Shown here: one piece after another, positions 27,300-36,389 of the stretch
Position numbering within the stretch: the first letter of the stretch is position 1
Layout of the letters: the number at the start of each line of letters is the position of its first letter
NCBI GenBank assembly: GCA_965216395.1
Contig: OZ244156.1
Span: forward strand, 1,178,001 to 1,242,000
Origin: CAZBXD01 sp965216395
GTDB lineage: Bacteria > Pseudomonadota > Alphaproteobacteria > Micavibrionales > SZUA-601
Direction of reading: 5' to 3'
DNA: 64,000 nt
Program-made: the position numbers and the translations under genes
The notes under the pieces: model-generated
What the model was told of the DNA's origin: nothing
Databases searched by the model: none
What the model saw: only the letters and a program-made list of their open reading frames with translations

Positions 27300-27947
27300 T
27301 TAATATATTTGTGACAGATACGCGCCTTTATTAAAATTGCGCCCTTGAGTCTTAAGATAATTTTCACGTGCAAGAGCAATTTTACTCAGCCGCTCACTTG
27401 TTTCTAATGGTGTCGCCATATCTTTTAAAAATTGATTATCATCGTTTTCAAGGTGTTTTCCTTTTATTTCAAAGGCATTTTGCTCATTGATCGTCGTATT
27501 TTGTGCAACCTTTGTCACTACAACCCTATCGGGCGTGACAGACTTCGAATTATTATCTACCAAACGGCTTAAAACACGATCACCAAAATACTGGCCATTT
27601 TCTTGCGCAAAGAGAGCGTCAACACTCCCCATAACCGCACCAATCGGCCCTCCAAAAAGGGCGCTACCAGCCAAACGTGATACAGGATGCATTTCGTCAC
27701 CCGTTAAACGACGATAAATAGAATTAACAACGGGAATATGTTGCAACGGATTAACGATATCCAATATATCAAAAAAAGAAAGCTTCTTCTTTTCAGGCTC
27801 ATCGGGTTTATTTTTGAGGTCTGAATCGTCCCATGTGATATTAAATGGCTTTTTTTCGTTATCCGTATTTTGTATTTTTTTTGAATCCACTTTCATAATC
27901 TGTATAGCTGTCGGATCAGTTATCGAAAAGTTTGGATGCAATGCCAT
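27300..27947 (-). CDS. Conserved alphaproteobacterial protein of unknown function
   Basis: The 215-aa protein has a disordered polar N terminus. A conserved core follows (SFFDILDIVNPLQHIPVVNSIYRRLTGDEMHPVSRLAGSALFGG, about residues 72-115), then a short Gly/Ala-rich helix (PIGAVMGSVDALFAQ) and a variable tail. I have seen this core in other alphaproteobacterial proteins of unknown role; no catalytic motif stands out. AGGAAG upstream supports the ATG. The stop abuts the stop of the PLP-binding gene, so the two converge. Confidence 0.6.
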   Translation of the reverse strand: MALHPNFSITDPTAIQIMKVDSKKIQNTDNEKKPFNITWDDSDLKNKPDEPEKKKLSFFDILDIVNPLQHIPVVNSIYRRLTGDEMHPVSRLAGSALFGGPIGAVMGSVDALFAQENGQYFGDRVLSRLVDNNSKSVTPDRVVVTKVAQNTTINEQNAFEIKGKHLENDDNQFLKDMATPLETSERLSKIALARENYLKTQGRNFNKGAYLSQIY

Positions 27948-28036
27948 AATTTCTTCCTCGTTATCTCAATATATTTTCTTTTGCAAGAGACATGCCAAAT
28001 ATTTTTTTTCATTAATTATTGTGCTATACTGACACC

Positions 28037-28594
28037 ATGAACAAAAACAGACATAATCTTTACCTATCCTGCGACGAAAGATATATATCTGAAACGGTTG
28101 TTCATTTTATTGACCGTTATTTGCCCCAAATAATACGCATACAGGAAGAAGAAAAGGCACATCTAAGCATCTTGATCAAAGATAAAAAAATCTTTTTAAA
28201 AAGCGATCAAGATACTGAAGCGACCCCTATAAAAACACCGCTTAAAATAATTGATTTTTTAGAAAAAATTGAGAAGAAATTATCCAAAAGTAAAGCTATT
28301 CAAATAGGTCAATATCAATTTGACCCCACAGCACGAATAATTCGCAACCAGTCACACACATGCCACTTAACTGAAAAAGAAACCGAAGTTCTGACCTATC
28401 TTAATTATCATAAAGATAAAGGCGTTACACGGGATGATTTGCTAAACGATGTTTGGAATTATGCTGATAATGTTGATACACATACAATTGAAACACATAT
28501 TTATCGTTTAAGACAAAAATTACTTCATGACCTTAAAGATAACAACATTATTGAAACAGGTGACGACGGGTACTATTTATCTAAAAACTCTTGA
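28037..28594 (+). CDS. OmpR-type winged-helix protein with non-canonical N terminus
   Basis: I place the start at ATG 28037; a TTG 18 bases upstream is weaker. Residues 1-85 do not match a canonical receiver: no acidic pair or phospho-Asp is apparent. Residues 88-185 are an OmpR/PhoB-type DNA-binding domain with LTEKETEVLTYL, DDLLNDVWNYADNVDTHTIE and THIYRLRQKL, ending with the wing (GDDGYYL). It probably binds DNA without a conventional phosphorelay. The last 22 bases overlap the convergent gene at 28573. No sensor kinase lies nearby. Confidence 0.8.
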   Translation: MNKNRHNLYLSCDERYISETVVHFIDRYLPQIIRIQEEEKAHLSILIKDKKIFLKSDQDTEATPIKTPLKIIDFLEKIEKKLSKSKAIQIGQYQFDPTARIIRNQSHTCHLTEKETEVLTYLNYHKDKGVTRDDLLNDVWNYADNVDTHTIETHIYRLRQKLLHDLKDNNIIETGDDGYYLSKNS

Positions 28595-29094
28595 TCCCAT
28601 AAGTGATCAATAATATCTTCGTATGGCGCTTGCGATATCACACTTATTTCATCATACCCTTTTTCAATAAGATCATCAATTTTATCAAGCTTTGATTGAT
28701 AGTTTTTACCTTCATTTCCACTCGACTGCGAAACTATATAATCAGCTTGTGATAAATAAGTCTGATACGCCTGAAATGCCTTTTTAAAATCAGGATTAGC
28801 ATCTTCGGGAATATGCGCTTTTATCTGATTTTTAAGCAAAGCATCACGAAGTTTTTTTAAAGAAAATATTGCTTCATTTTTTGATACTTCAATTGTTGGA
28901 TCAACAATCTCTTCATCTTGTATATCAAGATCAGTTTTAATATCTATTTGATCTTCTATGTCATGGCCGTGTTGATTTGATGATTCTCTTTTATTCCCGC
29001 GTGATCCCTCTTCTCTAGTAACACGAGGCGATTTATTCGGTTTTAAACTGCGAACAGTATCAACACGATTATTTTTAGGCACAAAACTATCCAT
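28573..29094 (-). CDS. Hypothetical protein
   Basis: I do not recognise this 173-aa protein. The first 70 residues are polar and charged (KPNKSPRVTREEGSRGNKRE, then Asp/Glu/Ile-rich) and look disordered. The remainder is helical, with FSLKKLRDALLKNQ, FKKAFQAYQTYLSQADYIVS and KLDKIDDLIEKGYDE. GGGG shortly before the ATG may serve as a ribosome site. Its 3' end overlaps the winged-helix gene, so the two messages are antisense at their ends. Codon use looks like that of its neighbours. Confidence 0.5.
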   Translation of the reverse strand: MDSFVPKNNRVDTVRSLKPNKSPRVTREEGSRGNKRESSNQHGHDIEDQIDIKTDLDIQDEEIVDPTIEVSKNEAIFSLKKLRDALLKNQIKAHIPEDANPDFKKAFQAYQTYLSQADYIVSQSSGNEGKNYQSKLDKIDDLIEKGYDEISVISQAPYEDIIDHLWDQEFLDK

Positions 29095-29143
29095 ACCCCA
29101 ATAATAGCATAAAAAAGTAAATTATGTGAGTAAAATGAATTAC

Positions 29144-30121
29144 TTAGATTAAAGAAACACGGCCATTATTATAAGAAACAAGATGATACGGGTCTCTTTC
29201 TAAAAGAAAAGCACCGTCAAGATCACAATATTGTGCTTCTTGACCTACTAGAATTGCGGGAACAATGGCAAGTGACGTGGAAGCCATACATCCAACCATC
29301 ACTTTAAAATTCAATTTTTGGGCTTGTTTTAACATTTCCAACGCATGTGTCAAACCGCCTGTCTTATCAAGCTTGATATTAATATATTGGTATTTACCGA
29401 CCAAGCAATCGAGATTATCGAGAACATGACATGATTCATCGGCAACAATAGGAATCGGCGATTGATAATTTTTTAAATCACTATCTTCACATTCTGGCAA
29501 TGGCTGTTCAATCAAAACAACATCATTTTCGATCAGTATGGGCATCAAATTATCCATATGATCCACCGTCCATGCTTCATTCGCATCAAGGATCAATTGC
29601 GCATCAGGACGAAGTTTTTTGACCCTTTCAAGACGTTGAATATCCAGATCATCACCTTTCATTTTCATTTTTAAAATCGTAAAATCCTTATGCTCTTGAG
29701 CGTTTTTTGCCATTTTATCGGGATGATCGAGACTGAGTGTATAACTGGTTTTTAGTGGATTTATCGCTGATTGCTCCATGATTTCAGCCCATGATTTATT
29801 CTCATAACGGCGACGCCAATCCCAAAAAGCACAATCAACCGCGTTTCGCGCTGGGCCAGCGGACAATATAGACTGCAGAGCGATAACATCCATATCGCAA
29901 TCAATAATCGCTTGTTGATTTTTTTCAATCGTTTGAACAACTGTTTTCTGCGTATGACCATATCGTTTCAATGGGACAGACTCACCACACCCTGTAATCC
30001 CATTTTTAGTTATTTCGACCAAAATAGTATCCGCTGTTTTCTTAACCTCTCGCGATATCGCAAATTCGCCCATAATCGGCCATGAATTTTGCGCAATTTT
30101 GATTTCAGTTGAACGACTCAT
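29144..30121 (-). CDS. Dipeptide (L-Ala-D/L-Glu) epimerase, enolase superfamily
   Basis: The 325-aa protein has the muconate-lactonizing-type enolase architecture: a capping domain, then a barrel with the KxK catalytic lysine region FTILKMKMKGDD, LILDANEAWTVD (metal Asp), LIEQPLPE (metal Glu), PIVADESCH (metal Asp) and YINIKLDKTGG (second catalytic Lys). This arrangement matches L-Ala-D/L-Glu epimerases, which recycle murein peptides. The specificity for Ala-Glu is inferred. It is the last gene of the tsaD-gpsA operon, two bases after gpsA. Confidence 0.85.
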   Translation of the reverse strand: MSRSTEIKIAQNSWPIMGEFAISREVKKTADTILVEITKNGITGCGESVPLKRYGHTQKTVVQTIEKNQQAIIDCDMDVIALQSILSAGPARNAVDCAFWDWRRRYENKSWAEIMEQSAINPLKTSYTLSLDHPDKMAKNAQEHKDFTILKMKMKGDDLDIQRLERVKKLRPDAQLILDANEAWTVDHMDNLMPILIENDVVLIEQPLPECEDSDLKNYQSPIPIVADESCHVLDNLDCLVGKYQYINIKLDKTGGLTHALEMLKQAQKLNFKVMVGCMASTSLAIVPAILVGQEAQYCDLDGAFLLERDPYHLVSYNNGRVSLI

Positions 30122-30123
30122 GA

Positions 30124-31140
30124 CTATTCCTCTACTGTAACGGGTCTTTCTAGTAAGCCTTTAATGGCATGTTCAATAGTTTTTTGACCCGAAAGTGTTT
30201 CATTAACAGCACGAGAAATGGGCATATCAATCTTCATTTGATCCGCCAATTTCATAACCGCTTTGGCTGTATGCACGCCTTCTGAAACTGTATTCCGCTC
30301 TGCCATGATTTCGGCTAATGATTGCCCTTGGCCAATCGCAACGCCTAAAGAAAAATTACGCGATTGCATCGCATTACATGTCAAAACCAAATCACCAACA
30401 CCCGAAAGGCCAGAAAATGTGGCTTGATCAGCCCCTAATGCCAATCCAAAACGTTTAATTTCAGCCAAACCACGCGTAATAATCGCCGCGCGGGTATTAT
30501 CGCCTAATTCACGTCCTGTTGCGATACCACACGCAATGGCAATAATATTTTTCAACGCTGCCCCCACTTGCGCACCGATAATATCATCATTCAAATAAAG
30601 ACGAAAATTCGACGTTGAAAATCTTTGACAGAGTTCATACCCCATGTCTTGATATCTTTCTGGCATAGCCAAGGTTAGCGCTGTTGGCAAACCTTTTGCC
30701 ACCTCAATCGCAAAACTTGGCCCACACATGACCCCTATCGGGTTGCTGGGAAATAACCCATTAATAATTTGGGATAATAAACGACCCGTTTTAATCTCTA
30801 TTCCTTTAGAACAAACAATTAAGGGAACATGATTAGCAATTTTATCGACATAAGGTTGCAAAATATCACCCATATATTGGGCGGGCGTGACAATCATAAG
30901 AGCATCCACATCCAAAACATCATCCATTTGAGCAGAGGCTGTAATATTCTCATTTAAATTAACACCAGACAAATAGGTTCTATTTTCATGAAACTGATTA
31001 ATTTCATCGGCTACCATTTGTTCATAAGACCATATTTTGACCTGACAACCCGCATTCGCAATGGCTTGGGCGATTGCTGTCCCCCATGCACCGGCACCAA
31101 TAATTCCAATTTTGTTAAAACTCATCATTTTCTCACTCAT
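30124..31140 (-). CDS. gpsA: Glycerol-3-phosphate dehydrogenase [NAD(P)+]
   Basis: I place the start at the ATG at 31140, which overlaps the tsaD stop as ATGA; an upstream start would lie inside tsaD. The 338-aa protein has the Rossmann motif KIGIIGAGAWGTAIAQAIANAG, the conserved VCSKGIEIKTGRL and MCGPSFAIEVAKGLPTALTL. The active-site region is GAALKNIIAIACGIATG (catalytic Lys in AALKN) and the substrate-binding segment is RNFSLGVAIGQG. It makes sn-glycerol-3-phosphate for phospholipids. Confidence 0.96.
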   Translation of the reverse strand: MSEKMMSFNKIGIIGAGAWGTAIAQAIANAGCQVKIWSYEQMVADEINQFHENRTYLSGVNLNENITASAQMDDVLDVDALMIVTPAQYMGDILQPYVDKIANHVPLIVCSKGIEIKTGRLLSQIINGLFPSNPIGVMCGPSFAIEVAKGLPTALTLAMPERYQDMGYELCQRFSTSNFRLYLNDDIIGAQVGAALKNIIAIACGIATGRELGDNTRAAIITRGLAEIKRFGLALGADQATFSGLSGVGDLVLTCNAMQSRNFSLGVAIGQGQSLAEIMAERNTVSEGVHTAKAVMKLADQMKIDMPISRAVNETLSGQKTIEHAIKGLLERPVTVEE

Positions 31141-32162
31141 TTTCCTGTTAATTCGTAAAGCGGCCAACGCGGTCGTGCAGCAATTTCAAGATCGTCTTTT
31201 AGCCCTAAAGATAGACGTTCTAATCCAGCCCATGCAATCATGGCTGCATTATCTGTGCATAATTTTATCGGTGGAGCCACAAAAGGCAACTGAAATTTAT
31301 CCGCTAAATCTGATAAACCTTTTCGTAAATATTGGTTGGCGGCAACACCACCCGAGACAACAAGAGCCGAGGGCCTAACATCAATCATATCTAATGCATG
31401 GGTTAAGCGATCAACCAAAACATCCCGAACCGCTTGATGGAAAGCCAAGGCGAAATCTGCTTTTTGTTGGGGATGAGGTGATGTTTTTTCAATCATGTTC
31501 CGCATGGCCGTTTTCAGCCCAGAAAACGAAAAATCACACCCCGATCTCCCCTTTAATGGACGCGGTAATTGGAATTTCTTCGCTTCTTCAAAACGCCCAT
31601 CTCGAGATAAAATTTCCAACTGCGGGCCACCAGGATATCCAAGCCCCAACATTTTGGCAACCTTATCAAAACATTCCCCACACGCATCATCAATCGTTGT
31701 TCCTAAAAGCTGATACTCTCCGATATCTTTAATCAGCAATATCTGGCTATGACCACCAGATACTAAAAGCAAAAGATAAGGAAAAGCGACATTATCCGTC
31801 AAACGGGGGGTTAAAGCATGCCCTTCCAGATGATTGATACCAAATAGCGGAATATCCGCGGCCATAGATATCGCCTTTGCCGTCATTAATCCGACCATAA
31901 CCCCGCCAATTAAACCAGGGCCCGATGTCGCTGCTACACCATCTAAATCTTGATAATTTAGATTTGCTTGTGATAACGCCTGTTCAATGATGGTATTAAT
32001 ATGATCAAGATGCGCCCGAGCAGCAATTTCTGGAACCACACCCCCATATGGTTTGTGATCTTCTAATTGACTTAAAACAACATTACTAAGGATCAACCCA
32101 TCGCTATTCACAACAGCAGCGGCCGTTTCATCACAGCTTGTTTCAATACCTAAAACAATCAT
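31137..32162 (-). CDS. tsaD: tRNA N6-adenosine threonylcarbamoyltransferase TsaD
   Basis: I place the start at the ATG at 32162 (MIVLGIETSCDETAAAVV) because AGGAAG is well spaced for it; a GTG two codons upstream is too close. The 341-aa ASKHA protein has the metal-binding HLEGH motif (FGINHLEGHALTPRL), VSGGHSQILLIKD and the C-terminal LVVSGGVAANQYLRKGL. TsaD transfers the threonylcarbamoyl group to A37 of tRNAs reading ANN codons. The Sua5-type partner that makes the precursor is also in this window, at 41263. Confidence 0.97.
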   Translation of the reverse strand: MIVLGIETSCDETAAAVVNSDGLILSNVVLSQLEDHKPYGGVVPEIAARAHLDHINTIIEQALSQANLNYQDLDGVAATSGPGLIGGVMVGLMTAKAISMAADIPLFGINHLEGHALTPRLTDNVAFPYLLLLVSGGHSQILLIKDIGEYQLLGTTIDDACGECFDKVAKMLGLGYPGGPQLEILSRDGRFEEAKKFQLPRPLKGRSGCDFSFSGLKTAMRNMIEKTSPHPQQKADFALAFHQAVRDVLVDRLTHALDMIDVRPSALVVSGGVAANQYLRKGLSDLADKFQLPFVAPPIKLCTDNAAMIAWAGLERLSLGLKDDLEIAARPRWPLYELTGK

Positions 32163-32247
32163 TATCACTCTTCCTGATCGGTTGCATGATTACATTCAAC
32201 AATATTTATACTTGTTTATATCATATAGAGAGGCTAAAAACAGTGCC

Positions 32248-33180
32248 ATGAAAAAAATTCGTATTGGCAGTCGCACAAGTAAGATGGCGATGATTCAAAC
32301 AAACCGCATTATCGACCAAATTATTCGCCATTATCCTATGATGGCCGAAGAAGGGTGTATTGAAATTGTGCCCATAAAAACCACAGGGTGCCGTGTTCAA
32401 GACCGTAAACTTGCCGAAATTGGTGGGAAAGGTTTATTTATTAAGGAACTTGAAATCGCTCTAAATCGTGGCGATATTGATATCGCCATGCACAGTGTCA
32501 AAGATGTTCCCTCAATTATGCCCGATGGTTTTGAATTAGCAGCAATCCTTGAACGTGATGAGCCTTGGGATTGTTTTTTATCCCCTATTGCGAATACAAT
32601 TGACGAATTACCCGAAGGCGCAACCATTGGCACATCTAGCCCCAGACGGGATGCTTTAACACGTGCTTATCGCCCCGATCTCAAAATTGTTACATTTCGT
32701 GGCAATGCCGATACCCGTATCAAAAAAATGGAAGCAGGCGAAGTCGACGCAACCTATTTAGCGCTCTCAGGTTTGACGCGTATTGGAATGCAAGATAAGG
32801 CTAATCAAATCTTAAGTCCCGAAATTATGCTCCCCGCAGGCGGACAAGGCGCGCTTTGTATTGAAATACTTTCCAGCAATCCAGAAATGCGCCGCTTCTT
32901 AGAACCTCTCAATCATGAACCTTCCTATTTTTGCGTTATGGCAGAGCGTTGGTGTTTGGCCGAAATGGATGGCGATTGTCACACGCCTATTGCCGCTTAC
33001 GCACAATATGATGGCAAAAAAAATATTACGCTAAAAGCCCTCGCATCAAGAGTCGATGGTAGTGAAATCATCCGCCATGAAATGACCGCCCCAGCAGAAT
33101 CATATATTGCCTTAGGGAAAGAAGTGGGGCGTACCATTAAAGACCAAATGAGTGACGATTTCTTCGATATTATTGCATGA
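32248..33180 (+). CDS. hemC: Hydroxymethylbilane synthase (porphobilinogen deaminase)
   Basis: I place the start at ATG 32248 (MKKIRIGSRTSKMAMIQT), the normal HemC N terminus; the open frame extends 22 codons further upstream without family resemblance. The 310-aa protein has IALRGDIDIAMHSVKDVP-type segments, GTSSPRRDA and FRGNADTRIKKMEAGEVDA. The dipyrromethane cofactor Cys is in EMDGDCHTPIAAYA. It joins four porphobilinogens into preuroporphyrinogen in the cytoplasm. It overlaps hemD by ATGA and is divergent from tsaD across 85 bp, a frequent alphaproteobacterial arrangement. Confidence 0.96.
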   Translation: MKKIRIGSRTSKMAMIQTNRIIDQIIRHYPMMAEEGCIEIVPIKTTGCRVQDRKLAEIGGKGLFIKELEIALNRGDIDIAMHSVKDVPSIMPDGFELAAILERDEPWDCFLSPIANTIDELPEGATIGTSSPRRDALTRAYRPDLKIVTFRGNADTRIKKMEAGEVDATYLALSGLTRIGMQDKANQILSPEIMLPAGGQGALCIEILSSNPEMRRFLEPLNHEPSYFCVMAERWCLAEMDGDCHTPIAAYAQYDGKKNITLKALASRVDGSEIIRHEMTAPAESYIALGKEVGRTIKDQMSDDFFDIIA

Positions 33181-33896
33181 CCGTTCTCATCACACGCGCA
33201 AGAATTGATCTTGAAAAAACTTGTCTCTTTTTACAGAAACATCAGATTGATTTTTATTGTGACCCAATGATTGAGATTGATTTATTTGATAAAAAAAATA
33301 TCTCCTATCCTTTAGATGTCGAACATATCATTTTTACCAGTAAAAATGGGGTACGTGGCTTTTGCCAGAATGATAAAAATCGACAATTCACCGCTTGGTG
33401 TGTTGGTGATGAGACAGCTGAATTGGCAAGAAAACATGGGTTTAAAGAGGTGCATTCGGCCTCTGGTAACGCGCAAAATCTCTATGATTTAATTGTTACG
33501 AAAAGCCCTTCACAAAAATTCCTTCGAGTCGCACGACTTAATCAAAAAGATGTTTTGACAGAAAAATTGACTCAAAAAGGCTATGTGATTACGTCACTTC
33601 CCCTTTATAAAACAGTTCATACCTCAAACCTTAATACGCATACAAGACAGGCTATAGAACAACAAAAAATCCAACATATTCTTTTTTATTCACCCAAAAC
33701 AGCGCATATTACAATGGATAACATAGTAAGGGCAAATTTGCAGAATGCTTGCCGTGATATGGCTGTATGGTGTATAAGTAATCATACAGCAAAAGTTCTT
33801 AAACCTTTTTCTTTTAAGGAGGTTATTGTTGCTGGCGCCCCGAATGAGCGAGACTTACTAGAACCTTTAGTGAAAAGGATAAAATTGAATGAGTGA
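33177..33896 (+). CDS. hemD: Uroporphyrinogen-III synthase
   Basis: The 239-aa protein matches the weakly conserved HemD fold: an N-terminal half with VLITRARIDLEKTCLFLQ and IIFTSKNGVRGF, and a C-terminal half with HILFYSPKTAHITMDNI and WCISNHTAKVL. It cyclises preuroporphyrinogen and inverts ring D. HemD sequences diverge widely, so the ATGA overlap with hemC and the order hemC-hemD are strong support. Confidence 0.88.
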   Translation: MTVLITRARIDLEKTCLFLQKHQIDFYCDPMIEIDLFDKKNISYPLDVEHIIFTSKNGVRGFCQNDKNRQFTAWCVGDETAELARKHGFKEVHSASGNAQNLYDLIVTKSPSQKFLRVARLNQKDVLTEKLTQKGYVITSLPLYKTVHTSNLNTHTRQAIEQQKIQHILFYSPKTAHITMDNIVRANLQNACRDMAVWCISNHTAKVLKPFSFKEVIVAGAPNERDLLEPLVKRIKLNE

Positions 33897-34992
33897 AAAA
33901 ACCGACACTAAAAAGCCGCAGAAAAAAAATAAAACGATGGATCGTAACAGTCTTTCTTATTGGACACTTATTTCAACAGCCATGATGGGCGCGGGTGTCG
34001 TTGTTTTTGTTTTACTGGTTATCGTTTTTTTTGCACCAGAAGTATTTACAGTTAATTTACCTGAACCACCAGCAGTGACGGAACGTGTTGATAAAATCTC
34101 AACGAAAGTTTCACAATTGGATCAAAAAATTGATCATATTGAACAAACAACTCAAAAAATTGAAACAAAAACACTAAATAACCGTCTTAATAGCTTAGAA
34201 AATCAACTCAACACACTTTCATATTCAACCGAAAAAATGAAAAATGCTGTACATGGTCTTAATAAAATTAGACAAGATTTTCAAAATGATGGTGACATTA
34301 TCCATACCGTAAGCCAGATCAGCGAATTAGTCACGACACTCGATCATCGCGTAGAAACCATTCAATCTGAAAATCAAGAAATTAAATCCAATATCGCGCA
34401 ATTTGACAATCAAGAAGAGCTTAATGCCGTCAGCATGTTACTTGTTGCCGCACAATTTGAAGGGTCGGTTAATCAAAACATGCCCTTTGCAGAAGAATTA
34501 GAAGCGATCAAATCATTATTTAATATGGATGAAGAAGCACAACAAGCGCTTACGAAATTACAGCCTTTTTCAACGCAAGGCGTGCCCGACAAACAGATGT
34601 TACTTAATGAATTAAATAGTATCAGTGATGATTTAATCAAAGCAGCAATTGCGGATGATCGCACAACAGTGCGTAACACATTAAAAAATAAATTGGGAAA
34701 ATATGTTAAAATTTACCAAGAAAACGGTATTTTGCCCGTCGATGACGTGCGCGCTATCATAAATCGAGCCAGACAAAATATTGAAAATGGTGATATTGAT
34801 CAAGCCATTGTTGCCTTAAGTGAAATTAAAGGACCAGCAGCATCTATCATTGAGCCCTTTTTCGATGAAGCACAGGCTCGTGTTATTGCAGAACGTCTGT
34901 CCAAAAAGCTTTCTAAAAAAGCCGTAGAATTTGTTAAGGATGCGCAGATTGGCTCTACAGGTAACATGTCACCTGTCAAAAATCTTTACTAA
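33889..34992 (+). CDS. Mitofilin/Mic60-type inner-membrane protein
   Basis: The 367-aa protein has a Lys-rich cytoplasmic start, one membrane helix (about residues 24-48) and a long coiled coil (60-180, KISTKVSQLDQKIDHIEQTT). The helical C-terminal domain (DDLIKAAIADDRTTVRNTLKNKLGKYVKI to IVALSEIKGPAASIIEPFFDEAQ) resembles the mitofilin signature. Alphaproteobacterial Mic60 homologues are encoded between hemD and hemY and are linked to intracytoplasmic membrane shape and outer-membrane contacts. The location here matches exactly. It overlaps hemD by eight bases. Confidence 0.8.
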   Translation: MSEKTDTKKPQKKNKTMDRNSLSYWTLISTAMMGAGVVVFVLLVIVFFAPEVFTVNLPEPPAVTERVDKISTKVSQLDQKIDHIEQTTQKIETKTLNNRLNSLENQLNTLSYSTEKMKNAVHGLNKIRQDFQNDGDIIHTVSQISELVTTLDHRVETIQSENQEIKSNIAQFDNQEELNAVSMLLVAAQFEGSVNQNMPFAEELEAIKSLFNMDEEAQQALTKLQPFSTQGVPDKQMLLNELNSISDDLIKAAIADDRTTVRNTLKNKLGKYVKIYQENGILPVDDVRAIINRARQNIENGDIDQAIVALSEIKGPAASIIEPFFDEAQARVIAERLSKKLSKKAVEFVKDAQIGSTGNMSPVKNLY

Positions 34993-35011
34993 AAACTAGG
35001 TTTTAAACAAA

Positions 35012-36376
35012 ATGAAAATATTAAAAACAGCTTGGCTTTTTATTAAATTACTTATTCTGGGGTATCTTATCTTCTGGTTTATGAACAGACCCGGAACAGT
35101 TAATATTCAATGGCAAGGGTGGATTATTGAAACCAGTGTTGGTTTTATCATAGCCTGTATTACTGTCATTACAGCTGTTATTGCCGTTTTATATCACTGG
35201 TGGCGTCATCTTATTTCTTTACCAAAAGCTTGGCGTAATTATCACCAAGAACAACAAAAGAACAAAGGATTTCAAGCTGTTACACGTGGGCTTCTGGCTG
35301 TGGCTGCGGGTGACCAATTGACCGCGTCACGACAAGCAAAAAGAGCCGACCACCTTCTATCGGATAAACCATTAACAAAATTATTAAACGCCCAAGCTGC
35401 CCTTATGGAAGGGGATGAAGCCAAAGCACGACATCATTTCACCTCTCTCTTAGAAGATCCAGAAGGTTCCTTCTTTGGTATTCGTGGTTTATTAACCAAT
35501 GCATTAAGTAAAGGCCACAAAGACGAAGCTCTTAATATGGCACGTAAAGCATATGAAAAGGAACCGAAAAGAGGATGGATCATTCGCGTTCTTTTTGATT
35601 TAGAAACACAGGCTAAAAACTGGCAAAAAGCCCAAGAATTAATCCCTAAAGCACTCAAATATGATGCAATGACAAAGCAAGAGGTCAATCAAAATCAAGC
35701 CGCTCTATGGATTGCTCAAAGCATAGAAATAGAGGAAGATATACTTGATGAAGCCATAAAATTAGCGACTAAAGCATACCACAAATCAAACCATTTTATT
35801 CCGGCAATCATTCATTTAGCACGCCTGTATCTCAAAAATGACCAAAATAAAAAAGCTGAAAAGCTACTGCTTAAATCATGGAAAAATACCCCGCATCCTG
35901 ACTTAGCTCAACTATGGATGAATATGTCGAAAAACCGCCTTCCGCTTGATCAAGTTAAGTGGGCCGAAAAACTAATCCGTAACGCCCCTAATCATATTGA
36001 AAGCCGTCTCATTTTAGCGCAAACAGCTATGCAAGCTTCTCTATGGGGTGTGGCCAGAACACAATTATTATCTGCTAAAAGAGAAAACCCCAGCAAAAGA
36101 GTTTATCAAATGTTAGCGCGCTTAGAAAAGAAAGAAAAACAAGATGAGAAAAGCGCACGACAATGGTTAGAAAAAAGAGACAATGCTAGTCAAGATAAAA
36201 CTTGGATATGCGAGAGCACAGGCGCGATAATGGATCAGTGGTATCCCATTTGCCCAATCAATGGCACATTTAATACCATCCGATGGTCTCATCCAGATCA
36301 AAACTTAAATGCGAAAGATTTAGTCGGTCAAGATAATATTATTCCTCTTTCTGTTTTAGAAAATAATATCGTCTAA
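35012..36376 (+). CDS. hemY: HemY-like TPR protein
   Basis: The 454-aa protein has two N-terminal membrane helices (LFIKLLILGYLIFWFMNR and VGFIIACITVITAVIAVLYHWW) followed by the HemY_N region (GFQAVTRGLLAVAAGDQLTASRQAKRAD) and tetratricopeptide-like helical repeats. The C terminus carries WICESTGAIMDQWYPICPINGTFNTIRW, the typical alphaproteobacterial ending, with cysteines in a CxxxG...C.xC pattern. Its function in heme synthesis is unproven. It is the fourth gene of the hemC operon. Confidence 0.87.
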   Translation: MKILKTAWLFIKLLILGYLIFWFMNRPGTVNIQWQGWIIETSVGFIIACITVITAVIAVLYHWWRHLISLPKAWRNYHQEQQKNKGFQAVTRGLLAVAAGDQLTASRQAKRADHLLSDKPLTKLLNAQAALMEGDEAKARHHFTSLLEDPEGSFFGIRGLLTNALSKGHKDEALNMARKAYEKEPKRGWIIRVLFDLETQAKNWQKAQELIPKALKYDAMTKQEVNQNQAALWIAQSIEIEEDILDEAIKLATKAYHKSNHFIPAIIHLARLYLKNDQNKKAEKLLLKSWKNTPHPDLAQLWMNMSKNRLPLDQVKWAEKLIRNAPNHIESRLILAQTAMQASLWGVARTQLLSAKRENPSKRVYQMLARLEKKEKQDEKSARQWLEKRDNASQDKTWICESTGAIMDQWYPICPINGTFNTIRWSHPDQNLNAKDLVGQDNIIPLSVLENNIV

Positions 36377-36389
36377 AAACGTATAAAAA

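Noticed and set aside
32182..32247. Longer hemC start at 32182
   Set aside because: The extra 22 codons do not resemble HemC, and the standard start MKKIRIGSRTSKMA is at 32248.
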